From contig JAFDVL010000038.1 in assembly GCA_018268995.1 (NCBI GenBank), positions 150,673 to 214,672 of the forward strand: 64,000 bases of DNA, read 5' to 3'. The translations under genes were made by a program, and so were the position numbers. The notes under the pieces are model-generated. The model was not told the origin of the DNA. It was given only the letters and a program-made list of their open reading frames with translations, and did not search any database. Of the stretch, positions 36,668-45,934 are shown piece by piece (the stretch's first letter is position 1; each line of letters opens with the position of its first letter). The stretch comes from Acidobacteriota bacterium (GTDB lineage: Bacteria; Acidobacteriota; Blastocatellia; RBC074).

Positions 36668-38970
36668 TCAGTATCCTTTCTCAGCCTGATCACCACATAT
36701 TTTGACACTGGCGTATTACTCTTCTCGGCTACGCTATCAATCGGTACCAGTACATTGGCTTCGGGAAAATAAGTCGCACAACAACGGCGCGGAATGTCAT
36801 AAGCCACGATGATGAACTTGTGAGCAATACGTTGTTCGCCATTGTATTCGCCAAGCAAATTCACAACATCACCTGCCTTGAAACCAAGTTCAGCCATATC
36901 CAGTGGATTCATCAGCACAACACGGCGCTCATTAAAAATGCCGCGATAGCGATCATTTAAGCCGTAAATTGTTGTATTGAATTGGTCGTGACTGCGAATC
37001 GTCATCATCACCAGTTCGCCATCGCTTAATTCGTGTGGCGGGATTGGATGGACAGTGAAATGTGCTTTACCGATTGAGGTCGGAAATCGGCCTTCGCGCG
37101 GCCCATTTGGCAAATAGAACCCGCCCGGCTGACGCACACGCGCATTGTAATTTTCAAAGCCGGGAATCGTGCGCTCAATCGCCGCGCGGATGTTGTCGTA
37201 GTTTGCGATGAGAGTTGACCACTGTACCAGCTCGCTACTGCTCGACGTACCGTACCGGAGTGTCGCTTCCGCCAACCGCGCCACAATCATCGGCTCGCTC
37301 AGCAAATGCTCTGACGCTGGCGGGTTCACGCCTTGTGAACTTTGCACGACGCCCATCGAATTTTCGGTGCTGACGAATTGCGGGCCGCTCGCCTGCACAT
37401 CAATTTCCGTGCGTCCCAGACACGGCAAAATTAACGCCTGCTCGCCCGTAATCAAATGCGAGCGATTCAGCTTTGTTGCCACGTGAGCAGTTAGCTTGCA
37501 ACGCCGGAGCGCGGCGGCTGTAAATTCCGTATCCGGCGTCGCCGAAAGAAAATTTCCCCCCATCGCAAAGAAAACCTTCGCGCGACCTTCGTGCATTGCC
37601 TTAATTGCAGCGACCGTGTCAAAGCCGTGTTCGCGCGGTGGCGCAAAGTGAAATTCGCGGTTGAGCGCATCCAGAAATGCAGGCTTCGGCTTTTCCCAAA
37701 TGCCCACGGTGCGGTCGCCTTGCACATTGCTGTGACCACGTACCGGACAGAGTCCCGCACCCGGCTTAGCGATATTGCCTTGCAGCAAAGCAAGGTTCAC
37801 CAACTCCTGAATCGTGGCAACAGCGTTTTTATGCTGCGTTAAGCCCATCGCCCAACAAGTAATTGTCGCCGTGGATTTGCACAGAATATCCACAGCCTGT
37901 TGAATACTACTTTGGTCTACACCACTATTAGTTGTGATTTCGTCCCAACTGACAGAACACAACGCTTCGATAAATTCACCAAAGCCCTCGGTGTTGGCAT
38001 TGATGAATTCGTTAGCAATCGCGTCCCGTTCCACCAGACCTTTCATGATGCCTTTCAGCAACGCGACATCACCATTGATTCGCACTTGCAAAAACAAATC
38101 TGTCAATGCAGTTCCCTGCCCCACAATGCCAGACAATTCCTGCGGATGCTTGAAACGCATCAGTCCCGCTTCGGGCAATGGATTAATCGTGATGATTTTC
38201 GCCCCGTTGCGTTTCGCTTTTTGCAGCGCAATCAGCATGCGCGGATGATTCGTCCCCGGATTTTGCCCGATGACAATAATCGCTTGCGCCTTCTCGAAAT
38301 CTTCAAGCGTGACTGTGCCCTTGCCAATCCCGATGGTTTCGCTCAGCGCTGTGCCGCTGGATTCGTGACACATATTTGAGCAGTCGGGCAAATTGTTTGT
38401 ACCAAACATGCGGACAAACAACTGATACAAAAACGCCGCTTCGTTGCTGGTGCGACCAGACGTGTAAAAGACCGCTTCGTTCGGCGAATCCAAGGCATTG
38501 AGTCCCTGCGCGACCAAGGCAACCGCCTCATCCCACGCAATCGGTTCGTAATGCGTCGCCCCTTTGCGCCGCACCATCGGATGAGTCAAACGTCCCTGTT
38601 TATTGAGCCAGAAATCTGAATGCGCCGCGAGGTCGGCAATGCTATGTTCCGCGAAAAACTCAGGCGAAATCTTTTTCGTCATCGCTTCATCCGCAACCGC
38701 CTTCGCCCCGTTTTCACAATATTCCGCCAAATGCGAACGCTCGCCATCCGGGTCTGGCCAGGCGCAACTCATGCAATCGAAGCCGCCTTTTTGATTCATC
38801 CTGTTCAGCGTCACAAGGCTGCGCGCAACGCCCATCTCGCCAAGCGCGTGCTGCATGGCAGAAAGCACTGAGGGAATCCCACCCGCAGCCTGACTGGGCG
38901 TTTTCGTTTTTAGGTTGGTGAATTCTTCGGGCGGTTGCGCACCAGTTTGATTTGGCAAATCGTCTTTCAT
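36652..38970 (-). CDS. FdhF/YdeP-like molybdopterin oxidoreductase alpha subunit
   Basis: A 772-residue member of the formate dehydrogenase-like family (YdeP type), predicted to bind bis-MGD. Seen: N-terminal FDCMSCAWPDPDGER in place of the usual Fe-S Cys cluster, the FYTSGRTSNEAAFLYQLFVR block, NMCHESSGTALSETIGIGKG, VIGQNPGTNHPRML, and LCPVRGHSNVQGDRTVGI. C-terminal molybdopterin-dinucleotide domain contains MMTIRSHDQFNTTIYGLNDR. No Sec codon or catalytic Cys-Sec signature of true formate dehydrogenases is seen, so the reaction is unknown. It follows fdhD and a small gene, consistent with needing FdhD-activated cofactor. ATG 38970 is preferred to a GTG at 39000. Confidence 0.9.
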   Translation of the reverse strand: MKDDLPNQTGAQPPEEFTNLKTKTPSQAAGGIPSVLSAMQHALGEMGVARSLVTLNRMNQKGGFDCMSCAWPDPDGERSHLAEYCENGAKAVADEAMTKKISPEFFAEHSIADLAAHSDFWLNKQGRLTHPMVRRKGATHYEPIAWDEAVALVAQGLNALDSPNEAVFYTSGRTSNEAAFLYQLFVRMFGTNNLPDCSNMCHESSGTALSETIGIGKGTVTLEDFEKAQAIIVIGQNPGTNHPRMLIALQKAKRNGAKIITINPLPEAGLMRFKHPQELSGIVGQGTALTDLFLQVRINGDVALLKGIMKGLVERDAIANEFINANTEGFGEFIEALCSVSWDEITTNSGVDQSSIQQAVDILCKSTATITCWAMGLTQHKNAVATIQELVNLALLQGNIAKPGAGLCPVRGHSNVQGDRTVGIWEKPKPAFLDALNREFHFAPPREHGFDTVAAIKAMHEGRAKVFFAMGGNFLSATPDTEFTAAALRRCKLTAHVATKLNRSHLITGEQALILPCLGRTEIDVQASGPQFVSTENSMGVVQSSQGVNPPASEHLLSEPMIVARLAEATLRYGTSSSSELVQWSTLIANYDNIRAAIERTIPGFENYNARVRQPGGFYLPNGPREGRFPTSIGKAHFTVHPIPPHELSDGELVMMTIRSHDQFNTTIYGLNDRYRGIFNERRVVLMNPLDMAELGFKAGDVVNLLGEYNGEQRIAHKFIIVAYDIPRRCCATYFPEANVLVPIDSVAEKSNTPVSKYVVIRLRKDTEDAGC

Positions 38971-38980
38971 CACTTGAGTC

Positions 38981-39358
38981 TTAGCATGTCGTTTGCCCAC
39001 TCAACGGATGCGCAAAGGTGTCGACATCTTCTTCGCCGCGTGGGCTGAGGCAGGCAAAATCTTTTTCGATGATTAATTGCAGGCTGACATTTTCAGCGAT
39101 TTTTTGTTCTGTGCTGAGGCCGACTAGTTCAGTCGAAGCCCAGTCCTGCGCCATCGTGCGAGGGACGCGAATGGTGAGCGTGTTATTGGAATAATCAGCC
39201 TCAAGATTCGAGGAATCTACCGCTTCCAGGACATAGCAAAATTGGGCTTGTGGGCCAAAGAGGGTAAGTTCCTGTACGCGTCCGCCTGCGCCGACGGTTG
39301 AGACTTCGCTTTGGGTCAGGCGTAAGCGAATCGTATTGCCTTTGATTCTCAGTTTCAT
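38981..39358 (-). CDS. Small conserved protein of FdhF-FdhD operon, function unknown
   Basis: A 125-residue soluble protein beginning KLRIKGNTIRLRLTQSEV, a motif I associate with an uncharacterised family (possibly the one catalogued as DUF7009; not verified). The core is beta-rich: FGPQAQFCYVLEAVDSS, then NTLTIRVPRTMAQDW and TELVGLSTEQ. No signal peptide. Its ATG overlaps the fdhD stop (ATGA), and its stop is 10 bases before the oxidoreductase start, so the three are tightly coupled. An accessory role to the FdhF-like enzyme is a reasonable inference. The C-terminal DVDTFAHPLSGQTTC tail is rich in polar residues and ends in Cys. Confidence 0.7.
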   Translation of the reverse strand: MKLRIKGNTIRLRLTQSEVSTVGAGGRVQELTLFGPQAQFCYVLEAVDSSNLEADYSNNTLTIRVPRTMAQDWASTELVGLSTEQKIAENVSLQLIIEKDFACLSPRGEEDVDTFAHPLSGQTTC

Positions 39359-40203
39359 AGCGTTCTAGTTTGCACCACGGTCATTCGATCTGTGCCGCAG
39401 TAAATATTAAACCTACCATCACGGACAAAGCCAATTAAAGTCAGGCCAAATTCATTGGCCAATTCAACCGCCAGGCTGGAAGGGGCTCCGACAGCCGCTA
39501 AAAGCGGGATGCCAGCCATCAGCGCTTTTTGCACCAGCTCAAAGCTGGCGCGGCCACTCACCAACAATAAATTTCTGTGCAAAGGAAGATTGCCCGATTG
39601 CAACTGTGCGCCGATGAGCTTGTCCACCGCGTTGTGACGTCCTACGTCTTCGCGTAAAGCAACCAGCTTTCCGGTCAGATCGAATAAGGCGGCAGCATGT
39701 AACCCACCCGTGCTGTCAAAAATGGACTGGGCAGTGCGCAACTTGGCGGGCAAGTCGTGAATGATCGCGGACTCTACCTGCCAATCCGCCTGAGGCAAAG
39801 AGGGACAGGCGTTGGCTTGCAAGGCTTCGATAGAAGTTTTGCCGCACACCCCACAGCTTGACGACGTGTAAAAATGCCGTTGCAGGCGTGCGAAATCTAT
39901 TGAGACACCTGCGGCCAATTCGACTTTCACAACGTTCCCCTGCCCGCCACAATGCTGAATGCCAGCGATTTGTTCAGCCTCTCGCACAATGCCTTCAGTA
40001 AATAAAAACCCGGCAGCGAGGTCGAAATCGTTGCCGGGTGTGCGCATTGTGATGGAAATACTTTGTTGTTTGGGTTGTCCGTCAGCCTCAAAGCCGAGTC
40101 GGATTTCCAGCGGTTCTTCGACAGCCAGTGCATCCTGTGCAAGCGAACTTGAATGTGCGCCGTTGATTTTGTGAACCGCTACTTCCGTGATGCTGGACGA
40201 CAT
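39355..40203 (-). CDS. fdhD: FdhD sulfurtransferase for molybdenum cofactor of formate dehydrogenase-like enzymes
   Basis: FdhD transfers sulfur from IscS to the bis-MGD cofactor, required for formate dehydrogenase activity. The 282-residue protein shows the cytidine-deaminase-like fold signatures PGNDFDLAAGFLFTEGIV, the essential cysteine loop SSCGVCGKTS, and ALREDVGRHNAVDKLIG with SGRASFELVQKALMAGIP. All features are intact. Its ATG overlaps the stop of the copper/heme protein gene by one base (TAATG) and its end overlaps the next gene by four. Presence of fdhD beside an FdhF-like gene suggests that the latter uses a sulfurated cofactor. Confidence 0.95.
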   Translation of the reverse strand: MSSSITEVAVHKINGAHSSSLAQDALAVEEPLEIRLGFEADGQPKQQSISITMRTPGNDFDLAAGFLFTEGIVREAEQIAGIQHCGGQGNVVKVELAAGVSIDFARLQRHFYTSSSCGVCGKTSIEALQANACPSLPQADWQVESAIIHDLPAKLRTAQSIFDSTGGLHAAALFDLTGKLVALREDVGRHNAVDKLIGAQLQSGNLPLHRNLLLVSGRASFELVQKALMAGIPLLAAVGAPSSLAVELANEFGLTLIGFVRDGRFNIYCGTDRMTVVQTRTL

Positions 40204-42413
40204 TATTGCACTCGAAGTTTGACCTTGTTGGCGAGCTTGCCATCCACAGTCAACACCAAATCTACGACGCCCGACAAACCGGAAGGAACTTGCACATTGA
40301 GTTGATCAAGGCCAATAAATTCAGGCTGTTTGCCAGCATAAAGCACCGGAACATCTTTGCCGCCAAGGCTGACCTGCACTGTATCAAAAGCCGCATTACG
40401 GAACCCTGTGCCAAACAGTTGCAGGTAATGGCCGATAGCCACCGGATTTGTCGTGCCATCAGGATTACCGATGCGATAGTAGTTTTTACCATCCGGCGTG
40501 GCGTCTCCGGCAGGCGCTTCGGTGCCCTGCTGATTCGCGGTGAAGATCGCAGGCGCAGCCGAACTGATTGGCAATTCACAGCGGGTGATTGCGCCATCCG
40601 CGGCTGTGACCTCTACAACCGCAGTGCCGGGCTGCGTTTGCGATGGAATCAGAAAATTGATCTGTTCCTTCGACACAAAAAACAATTGCGCAGGCACGCC
40701 ATTCACGCGCAACGACGAACCAGCCAAGGTGGTCGGCAAGGGTAATTTTTGCGCGCCTTCTGTCCCTGTCGCCATGTTTACACCAAAGATCGAAGCGATG
40801 CCTTCCGGTGTGAGCGGGGCATCAGGGCTGTAGCTGGCAGCATTGACGGCTTTGGCCGAAGACGCGGTGCCAGGACGGGTAAAAGCCATTGCGGACGTGC
40901 GTGCGCCATCAGGATTGATGATCGCAACATTAACGGCCTGGCCCGGCGCGGCATACACTTTCCACATTTCACTTGAGGCCAATTCGCTGGCGTTTTTTTC
41001 ACTGGTATCCCGCAAACGCCGCCCATTGATTTCAATGTCGCTGCCGGGCAATAAATTCGCACCGCGCGTTACTAAGTTGCCGCCTTGATCCACAGTGACG
41101 TCATCCAGTCGAGGTGTAGAGACAGTCAGGTTTTCAGAATCCAGCGTAAAGCCGATAAAGGCCAGCGCCATTTCATCAGTCGTCGCTTCGCCCCAACGCA
41201 CAACTTTGGGTGGACTGTTCGGATTGTTTGGATTGGCAGCGGAATTATCGAAGTACGTTGTCAGACTGAGTTTGCCGCCAACTGGAAGCGTAACAGGGTC
41301 TTGATAGGTATACGTCCCCTGCCAGCGAAAATCCCACTTATCAATATTCACTAAACAATCTGGCGTGGTTTTGCCCGGCACAGTCATTTCGACGCCGATT
41401 GATTTGCCAAGCAAATGCATGTGCGGCGTGATGTTGATGATCTTTGCGCCCAGCGGGGTTGTGAATGAAGCTGTCACTTTGTAGTTATTATTCCCGGCTG
41501 GAATTGCAAACGAAGTATTGACCAAAGGCAAATATTGGAGCGTTTTTGTCACGGGCGCTTTGGCGAAATAAATCCCAATTTCTGTGCGGTCAGATTCTTC
41601 TTTCGGGCTACCAGTGCCACAGGTCGCGGTTTGACAGGGATGATAATGCACCTGAAAAACAACACGAGCATTTTTATCCAACTTCATCGCGATGCCATCA
41701 GGATTGAAAAACGGACGTGCGCCCGGTGCCCACCCACCAAGCATTCCATAATTGCTGAAGCCGGGGCCACCAAACGAGGTATAGCCGGGTCCAGGGTCGT
41801 TGTCATCCAGCGCCTTTGAAGCGCCTGTCGGATCAGTGTAAGCAATCACGTGATGCACAAGTTTTCTGTTTCCAGCCCGCACATCAATCGCCTGAATATA
41901 ACGGTCGCCGCGCAAACTGGTCGGCACGGTGAAACACCGATACATATCCTGATCTTTTGGTGGCGTGTATTCTTCATCCGGTCGGATAATCAGGTCTGGC
42001 TCGCCAAGCGACCAGCCATCAGGAAAGACCAGTGACGTCGGCAAATCACTCGGGTCGCCTTCAGGTGCTCCACTATCCACCCACTGTGTGAGTGTTGCCA
42101 GTTCGGCATCCGTCAACTGACGAACATCGCGGAAGTTGCCACAGCTGGCTAATGGCTTCCAGGGCGGCATCCGTTTGGAAACAACGGCATCTTTGATCGC
42201 CACGGCGAATTGTTTGGTGTCTTTATAAGTCATCAGCGAAAACGGTGCGATGTCGCCGGGATGATGACAGGATTGACATTTGCCTTGCAGAATGCGCACA
42301 ACCTCTTTGCTAAAAGTCGGCGTAGCCGCCTCTTGTTTGAATGGGATCATCGCCAAGGCAAGTGCCAACAAAATACTGACCAGCACCAGAAGTCGTTTCG
42401 TCAGTTGCGTCAT
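40203..42413 (-). CDS. Secreted fusion: heme c site, PHM-like copper monooxygenase, acidobacterial C-terminal domain
   Basis: A 736-residue exported protein. Residues 1-29 are a signal peptide; CQSCH (46-50) is a c-type heme site. Residues ~150-425 resemble peptidylglycine monooxygenase-type copper type II enzymes with all expected ligands: HH at 187-188, His256 and His258 in QVHYHP (one being the third ligand), HxH at 331-333 in TPHMHLLGKS and Met415 in TTDEMALAF. Then a TIG/IPT-like segment (~430-525) and a Solibacter/Acidobacteria-type C-terminal domain (about 530-736, NGVPAQLFFVSKEQINFLIP and LFGTGFRN). The start at 42413 follows GGAGG. Such enzymes hydroxylate C-H bonds with ascorbate; here the fused heme may supply electrons. 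Substrate unknown. Start of a coupled run with fdhD. Confidence 0.82.
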   Translation of the reverse strand: MTQLTKRLLVLVSILLALALAMIPFKQEAATPTFSKEVVRILQGKCQSCHHPGDIAPFSLMTYKDTKQFAVAIKDAVVSKRMPPWKPLASCGNFRDVRQLTDAELATLTQWVDSGAPEGDPSDLPTSLVFPDGWSLGEPDLIIRPDEEYTPPKDQDMYRCFTVPTSLRGDRYIQAIDVRAGNRKLVHHVIAYTDPTGASKALDDNDPGPGYTSFGGPGFSNYGMLGGWAPGARPFFNPDGIAMKLDKNARVVFQVHYHPCQTATCGTGSPKEESDRTEIGIYFAKAPVTKTLQYLPLVNTSFAIPAGNNNYKVTASFTTPLGAKIINITPHMHLLGKSIGVEMTVPGKTTPDCLVNIDKWDFRWQGTYTYQDPVTLPVGGKLSLTTYFDNSAANPNNPNSPPKVVRWGEATTDEMALAFIGFTLDSENLTVSTPRLDDVTVDQGGNLVTRGANLLPGSDIEINGRRLRDTSEKNASELASSEMWKVYAAPGQAVNVAIINPDGARTSAMAFTRPGTASSAKAVNAASYSPDAPLTPEGIASIFGVNMATGTEGAQKLPLPTTLAGSSLRVNGVPAQLFFVSKEQINFLIPSQTQPGTAVVEVTAADGAITRCELPISSAAPAIFTANQQGTEAPAGDATPDGKNYYRIGNPDGTTNPVAIGHYLQLFGTGFRNAAFDTVQVSLGGKDVPVLYAGKQPEFIGLDQLNVQVPSGLSGVVDLVLTVDGKLANKVKLRVQ

Positions 42414-42515
42414 CCGTAGCCTCCAGCCCATGAAAGTCTTCGTCAATCGTGTTTCAGAATTTGATTGCTTGAAATGCCCGCACATTTTAGGAGCTAAGCG
42501 CTAAAGCTACAAGGG

Positions 42516-42555
42516 CAAAAAAATACCTCACGTATCGGTTGCCCTTTACGTGAGG
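42516..42555 (-). terminator. Intrinsic terminator
   Basis: On the minus strand CCTCACGTA pairs with TACGTGAGG (arms 42547-42555 and 42526-42534), followed by TATTTTTTT. Second of two tandem hairpins after the TonB-dependent receptor gene. Confidence 0.85.
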
Positions 42556-42604
42556 CGTTAGAAAACCCAGGTTATTTCGGATTAGAGAAAAATCAAACTC
42601 GAAT

Positions 42605-42635
42605 GTGGCGCAGGATTACCGTTATCCTGCGCCAC
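42605..42635 (-). terminator. Strong 12-bp hairpin directly after receptor gene
   Basis: GTGGCGCAGGAT (42605-42616) and ATCCTGCGCCAC (42624-42635), perfect, 7-base loop, starting 8 bases after the stop. The following minus-strand bases are only moderately T-rich, so it may mainly protect the 3' end while the next hairpin terminates. Confidence 0.65.
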
Positions 42636-42642
42636 GTAGAAA

Positions 42643-45600
42643 CTAGAAACTAAATCTCATGCCCATCTCAAATTGGCGTCCTGCTGCGGCGCTGTTCGGG
42701 ATGCCGAAGTAAGGCGAAGTCAACGTTCCGCTGTATTGGCCAAAGTTGACATGATTGAACAGGTTTGAGATTTGCGCAGAAAGTTGCAGCGTGTACCGCG
42801 CGCCTTCTGCACCACCACCCATGCCCATCATTCCCCCCATACCACCACCAAAACCGCCAGGGCCGCCGCCACGCATTCCGCCGCCACCACCACGGCCACC
42901 GCCGCCGCCCATACCACCCATACTACCAGGGCCACCTGCGTTGGCACTTGCACTGTCACGCTTGCCAAAGCCGAATGCCTTACTGATGTTGAGATTCACA
43001 TTAACCGAACCTGGGCCAATCGCTTTGACACCGTTTGGATAAGTTTGGCGCAGGTAATCGGCAAGGCTCTGCCCCCCCGTGCAAGTGTTTGTCGCTGTAT
43101 TCAGAACTCCGCTGCGGCAACCGACCACTTGCGAATAAAGGCTCGCTGGCAAATTGCTGTTGCGGCTGATGCCTGCCGGGCGATCACTGAAATCGTTGTC
43201 GCGGTTCAGGTCTTGGCCAAGCGTGATGTTGTACGGGTTGCCCGTGCGCAGCATCAGCATCGGCGACAGATTGATGCCCTTGGGCAACGACAGACGTCCC
43301 ATGATGGAACCGCTGTGGCCACCAAAGAAGCGCCCCCATTCGCCCGCAAGGTTGTAATTGTCAGCCGGCGTGCTGGCATTGTTGCGTGCATCGGTGTAGG
43401 CGTAATTGCCAAAGAAGGAGAACCGACGGCTCATCCGACGATCCAAGCGGACTTGGAACGATTTGAATTCCGAATTCGCAGAGGTTTCGATTTGATAGAC
43501 CTCGCTTCTGGTCGGATCAGGCCGCGTCAATTCAATATTGCCACTCGGTATGGTTGACAAGAGATCAAGCCGACGGGCATTGATATTGCGCGTGCGGAAC
43601 AGATGCGTGCCGCGGAAGTAGATAAAGTTCACCGAAGCATTCAAGCCCAGCGGCAATTGCCGTTCGACGCTGGCATTGAAGTTGTATTGCGTCGGAGCCA
43701 CGAGATTCGGGGCAAAGATGCGCACGGTGGAGTTTGGTTGTAACGTCGCATTGCCGGGCAACGGATCGCCGGGTTTGTAGTTCGGATTGAAAGTCGGGTT
43801 TTCGATCACGAAGTTCTGCTGCGTCGTGCCGTTGAAGCGCAGGATTTGCGAGTACATGCCTGTACTCAAGCTTTGATAGAAGACACCCGAGCCAAAGCGG
43901 AAGGTCGTCTTGCGGTCTTTGAAGGGCGACCACGCAATGCCGAGGCGCGGCGCGAAGTTGTTCTTATCGCCCAGATTGTTTTGGAATTCGCTGCGCAAGC
44001 CGAGCGACAGCGTGAACGTTGGGCTGAAACGAAAATCATCATTGATAAATAAACCGTATTCCGTCTGGCTGTATTTCAATTTCGGATTGCCCGTGCTGAC
44101 TGTAAATTGATAGCGCCCGCGCGCTGTACTGTTCAAGGTTGAGCTACAGGTAACTCCCGCGATGCGGCAATATTCGCCCAAGCTGGGGAATGTGTAGGTT
44201 CCGTTGAAATTGCTCAGGCTATAGCTGTATTCATTAGTATATCTGACCTGCACGCCGCCTTTCAGCGTGTGCTTCTTCAACGTATAGGTCAGGTAATTCT
44301 GCAATTCATAATCGAAGCCGTGCGAATTGTTCAGCCCGTTCGGCGAACCGCCGCCGTTGAAGGCATCCAGCACGTTGATTGCCACGCCCGTCGAAACTGG
44401 CGAGGATTTGCGATTGTCATAGCCCATTTGCAAACGGGCTTCGTTGATCAGCCGCGACGAAATGATCGTCGTGTTCATGAGTTGCAGGTTATGGCTGACG
44501 CTGTTGGAATTTGTACCGCGCTCAGGCAGGGTGAAATTCACCGTCCCGCTGGCACCACCGCCGCCAAAGCCGCCACCGCCCCCACGACCTCCTCCTCCAC
44601 CGCCGCCGCCAGGGCCAAAGCCACCACCAAAGCCGCCGCCAAAGCTCACCGCGAATTCTTGATTATCCGAATTGCGTTGTGAGCGGTTATAGCTCAAACC
44701 TAAGGTGTTTTTCTGATTGATAAGGTAGTCAGCGCGAATATTGAACGAGGTGTTATCGTTTGGCGCGAGGACGTTCGCGACGAAATTGCCCGTCGGAATA
44801 ATCGCGTTCGTCGTGCTGCCGCCATTCAAATCCCGGCGATCAAAATTGAAGAAAAATGACATCCGCTTCTTGATGATTGGCCCGCTTAAGTTGAAGCGAA
44901 ATGTTTCCTGGCGCACATCAGGCTTCACGATTGCAAACGCGTTGCGCGCATCCAGCGCCGAGTTGCGGAAGTCTGCGCCGACTGAGCCACGCCAGTTGTC
45001 ATTGCCGGGCTTGGTCGTGATTTCGATGCGTCCGAAACCGGGGTTCGAGAATTCGGCAGAATAAGGATTTTGATTGATCGTAATTTTCAGGATTGCTTCT
45101 TTGGGTGGAAGCCGACCACCACGAAAACCGTTAACCATGACCTCTGCTCCGCTCTGTCCCGAAGCGCTGGCACCAGGCCCTGCCAATGCCTGCAAGACCT
45201 CAAGCATATCGTCTTCGTTGTTGGGCAGGTCTTTGATGAAATCTTCCCCCAAGACTGTAGCGGTCAAATTCTGATCTGGTTCAACCGAAACACCCGCCGC
45301 GTCGGCAACAATGTCTGTCGCTTCTTCGACCGATGCAGGCAAAAGTGTCACCTTCATTGCTTCCTCGCGCGGCATTTTCAAGTCGCTGACGACGAAGGGT
45401 TGGAATCCTTTGATTTGTACAAAGAAGTTGTAGACGCCCGCGTTCACGCCGGGAATCGAAAATGTGCCATCAGCAGCAGTTGTGACAACGCGCGTTTTGC
45501 CACCGGGCAACACAATCGTAACTTTCGCGCCGGGAACAACCGCGTCTAACTCATCTACGACTGTGCCGTGGAGTGTTGTGCCGCCGCCCTGAGGCTGGGC

Positions 45601-45678
45601 AGTAAGTTGTAAACTAAAAGCCAATAATGCGAAGCTTAACAATAACCAGGTGTTTCTCATAATCCGATTTAATTTCAT
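42643..45678 (-). CDS. TonB-dependent receptor-like (OAR type) with carboxypeptidase-regulatory N-terminus and Gly-rich loops
   Basis: A 1011-residue outer-membrane protein. Signal peptide ~1-27; residues ~35-115 are a CarboxypepD-regulatory-like beta domain (LHGTVVDELDAVVPGAKV); then a plug-like region (FIKDLPNNEDDMLEVLQAL) and a long beta-barrel ending in Phe (GMRFSF), as outer-membrane proteins do. Two glycine-rich insertions, near residues ~345-378 and ~930-975, are composed almost wholly of Gly with Phe, Met, Arg or Pro; they are probably extracellular loops. Proteins of this type are abundant in acidobacteria and are thought to import glycans or other large ligands. ATG 45678 is preceded by GAAGG. 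It is followed by two tandem hairpins, and the upstream region has repeated TTGTAA boxes. Confidence 0.88.
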   Translation of the reverse strand: MKLNRIMRNTWLLLSFALLAFSLQLTAQPQGGGTTLHGTVVDELDAVVPGAKVTIVLPGGKTRVVTTAADGTFSIPGVNAGVYNFFVQIKGFQPFVVSDLKMPREEAMKVTLLPASVEEATDIVADAAGVSVEPDQNLTATVLGEDFIKDLPNNEDDMLEVLQALAGPGASASGQSGAEVMVNGFRGGRLPPKEAILKITINQNPYSAEFSNPGFGRIEITTKPGNDNWRGSVGADFRNSALDARNAFAIVKPDVRQETFRFNLSGPIIKKRMSFFFNFDRRDLNGGSTTNAIIPTGNFVANVLAPNDNTSFNIRADYLINQKNTLGLSYNRSQRNSDNQEFAVSFGGGFGGGFGPGGGGGGGGRGGGGGFGGGGASGTVNFTLPERGTNSNSVSHNLQLMNTTIISSRLINEARLQMGYDNRKSSPVSTGVAINVLDAFNGGGSPNGLNNSHGFDYELQNYLTYTLKKHTLKGGVQVRYTNEYSYSLSNFNGTYTFPSLGEYCRIAGVTCSSTLNSTARGRYQFTVSTGNPKLKYSQTEYGLFINDDFRFSPTFTLSLGLRSEFQNNLGDKNNFAPRLGIAWSPFKDRKTTFRFGSGVFYQSLSTGMYSQILRFNGTTQQNFVIENPTFNPNYKPGDPLPGNATLQPNSTVRIFAPNLVAPTQYNFNASVERQLPLGLNASVNFIYFRGTHLFRTRNINARRLDLLSTIPSGNIELTRPDPTRSEVYQIETSANSEFKSFQVRLDRRMSRRFSFFGNYAYTDARNNASTPADNYNLAGEWGRFFGGHSGSIMGRLSLPKGINLSPMLMLRTGNPYNITLGQDLNRDNDFSDRPAGISRNSNLPASLYSQVVGCRSGVLNTATNTCTGGQSLADYLRQTYPNGVKAIGPGSVNVNLNISKAFGFGKRDSASANAGGPGSMGGMGGGGGRGGGGGMRGGGPGGFGGGMGGMMGMGGGAEGARYTLQLSAQISNLFNHVNFGQYSGTLTSPYFGIPNSAAAGRQFEMGMRFSF

Positions 45679-45813
45679 GGTGAAACCTTCTTCTCTACTC
45701 TATTGCAATTTTGATTTATCAGTTTGGTTGACGTTGGGGTTCCTTCCATTACCGCAACCGAGTACGTCTCTATAGACGACCTACAATTACTAGAGTTTCA
45801 TAAAAGTTGCCTG

Positions 45814-45858
45814 TCAGTTGTAAAGAGTTTGTAAACTTGTAAGATGGTTGTAAAGAAT
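45814..45858. promoter_or_regulatory. Array of TTGTAA boxes between receptor and HD-protein genes
   Basis: Four TTGTAA hexamers start at 45818, 45829, 45837 and 45848, i.e. two pairs with 11-bp spacing, lying in the 256-bp divergent gap. The first and last are followed by AGA, giving TTGTAAAGA. One-helical-turn spacing suggests cooperative regulator binding. Could control the TonB receptor, the HD protein or both. Confidence 0.4.
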
Positions 45859-45934
45859 TGGTATATTTGGAGAAAATTCTGCAACAATTGCCGTTTCACA
45901 CGGCCAATTTGACGAAAAAACAGGAGAAAAATGC

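Noticed and set aside
36652..38970. Selenocysteine in the FdhF-like enzyme
   Set aside because: The frame is uninterrupted and belongs to the YdeP-like group without the Sec/Cys catalytic residue, so only fdhD dependence is inferred.
42772..43557. 261-codon plus-strand ORF opposite the receptor gene
   Set aside because: Antisense shadow of Gly-rich coding sequence (Thr/Ala/His repeats), no ribosome binding site or family.
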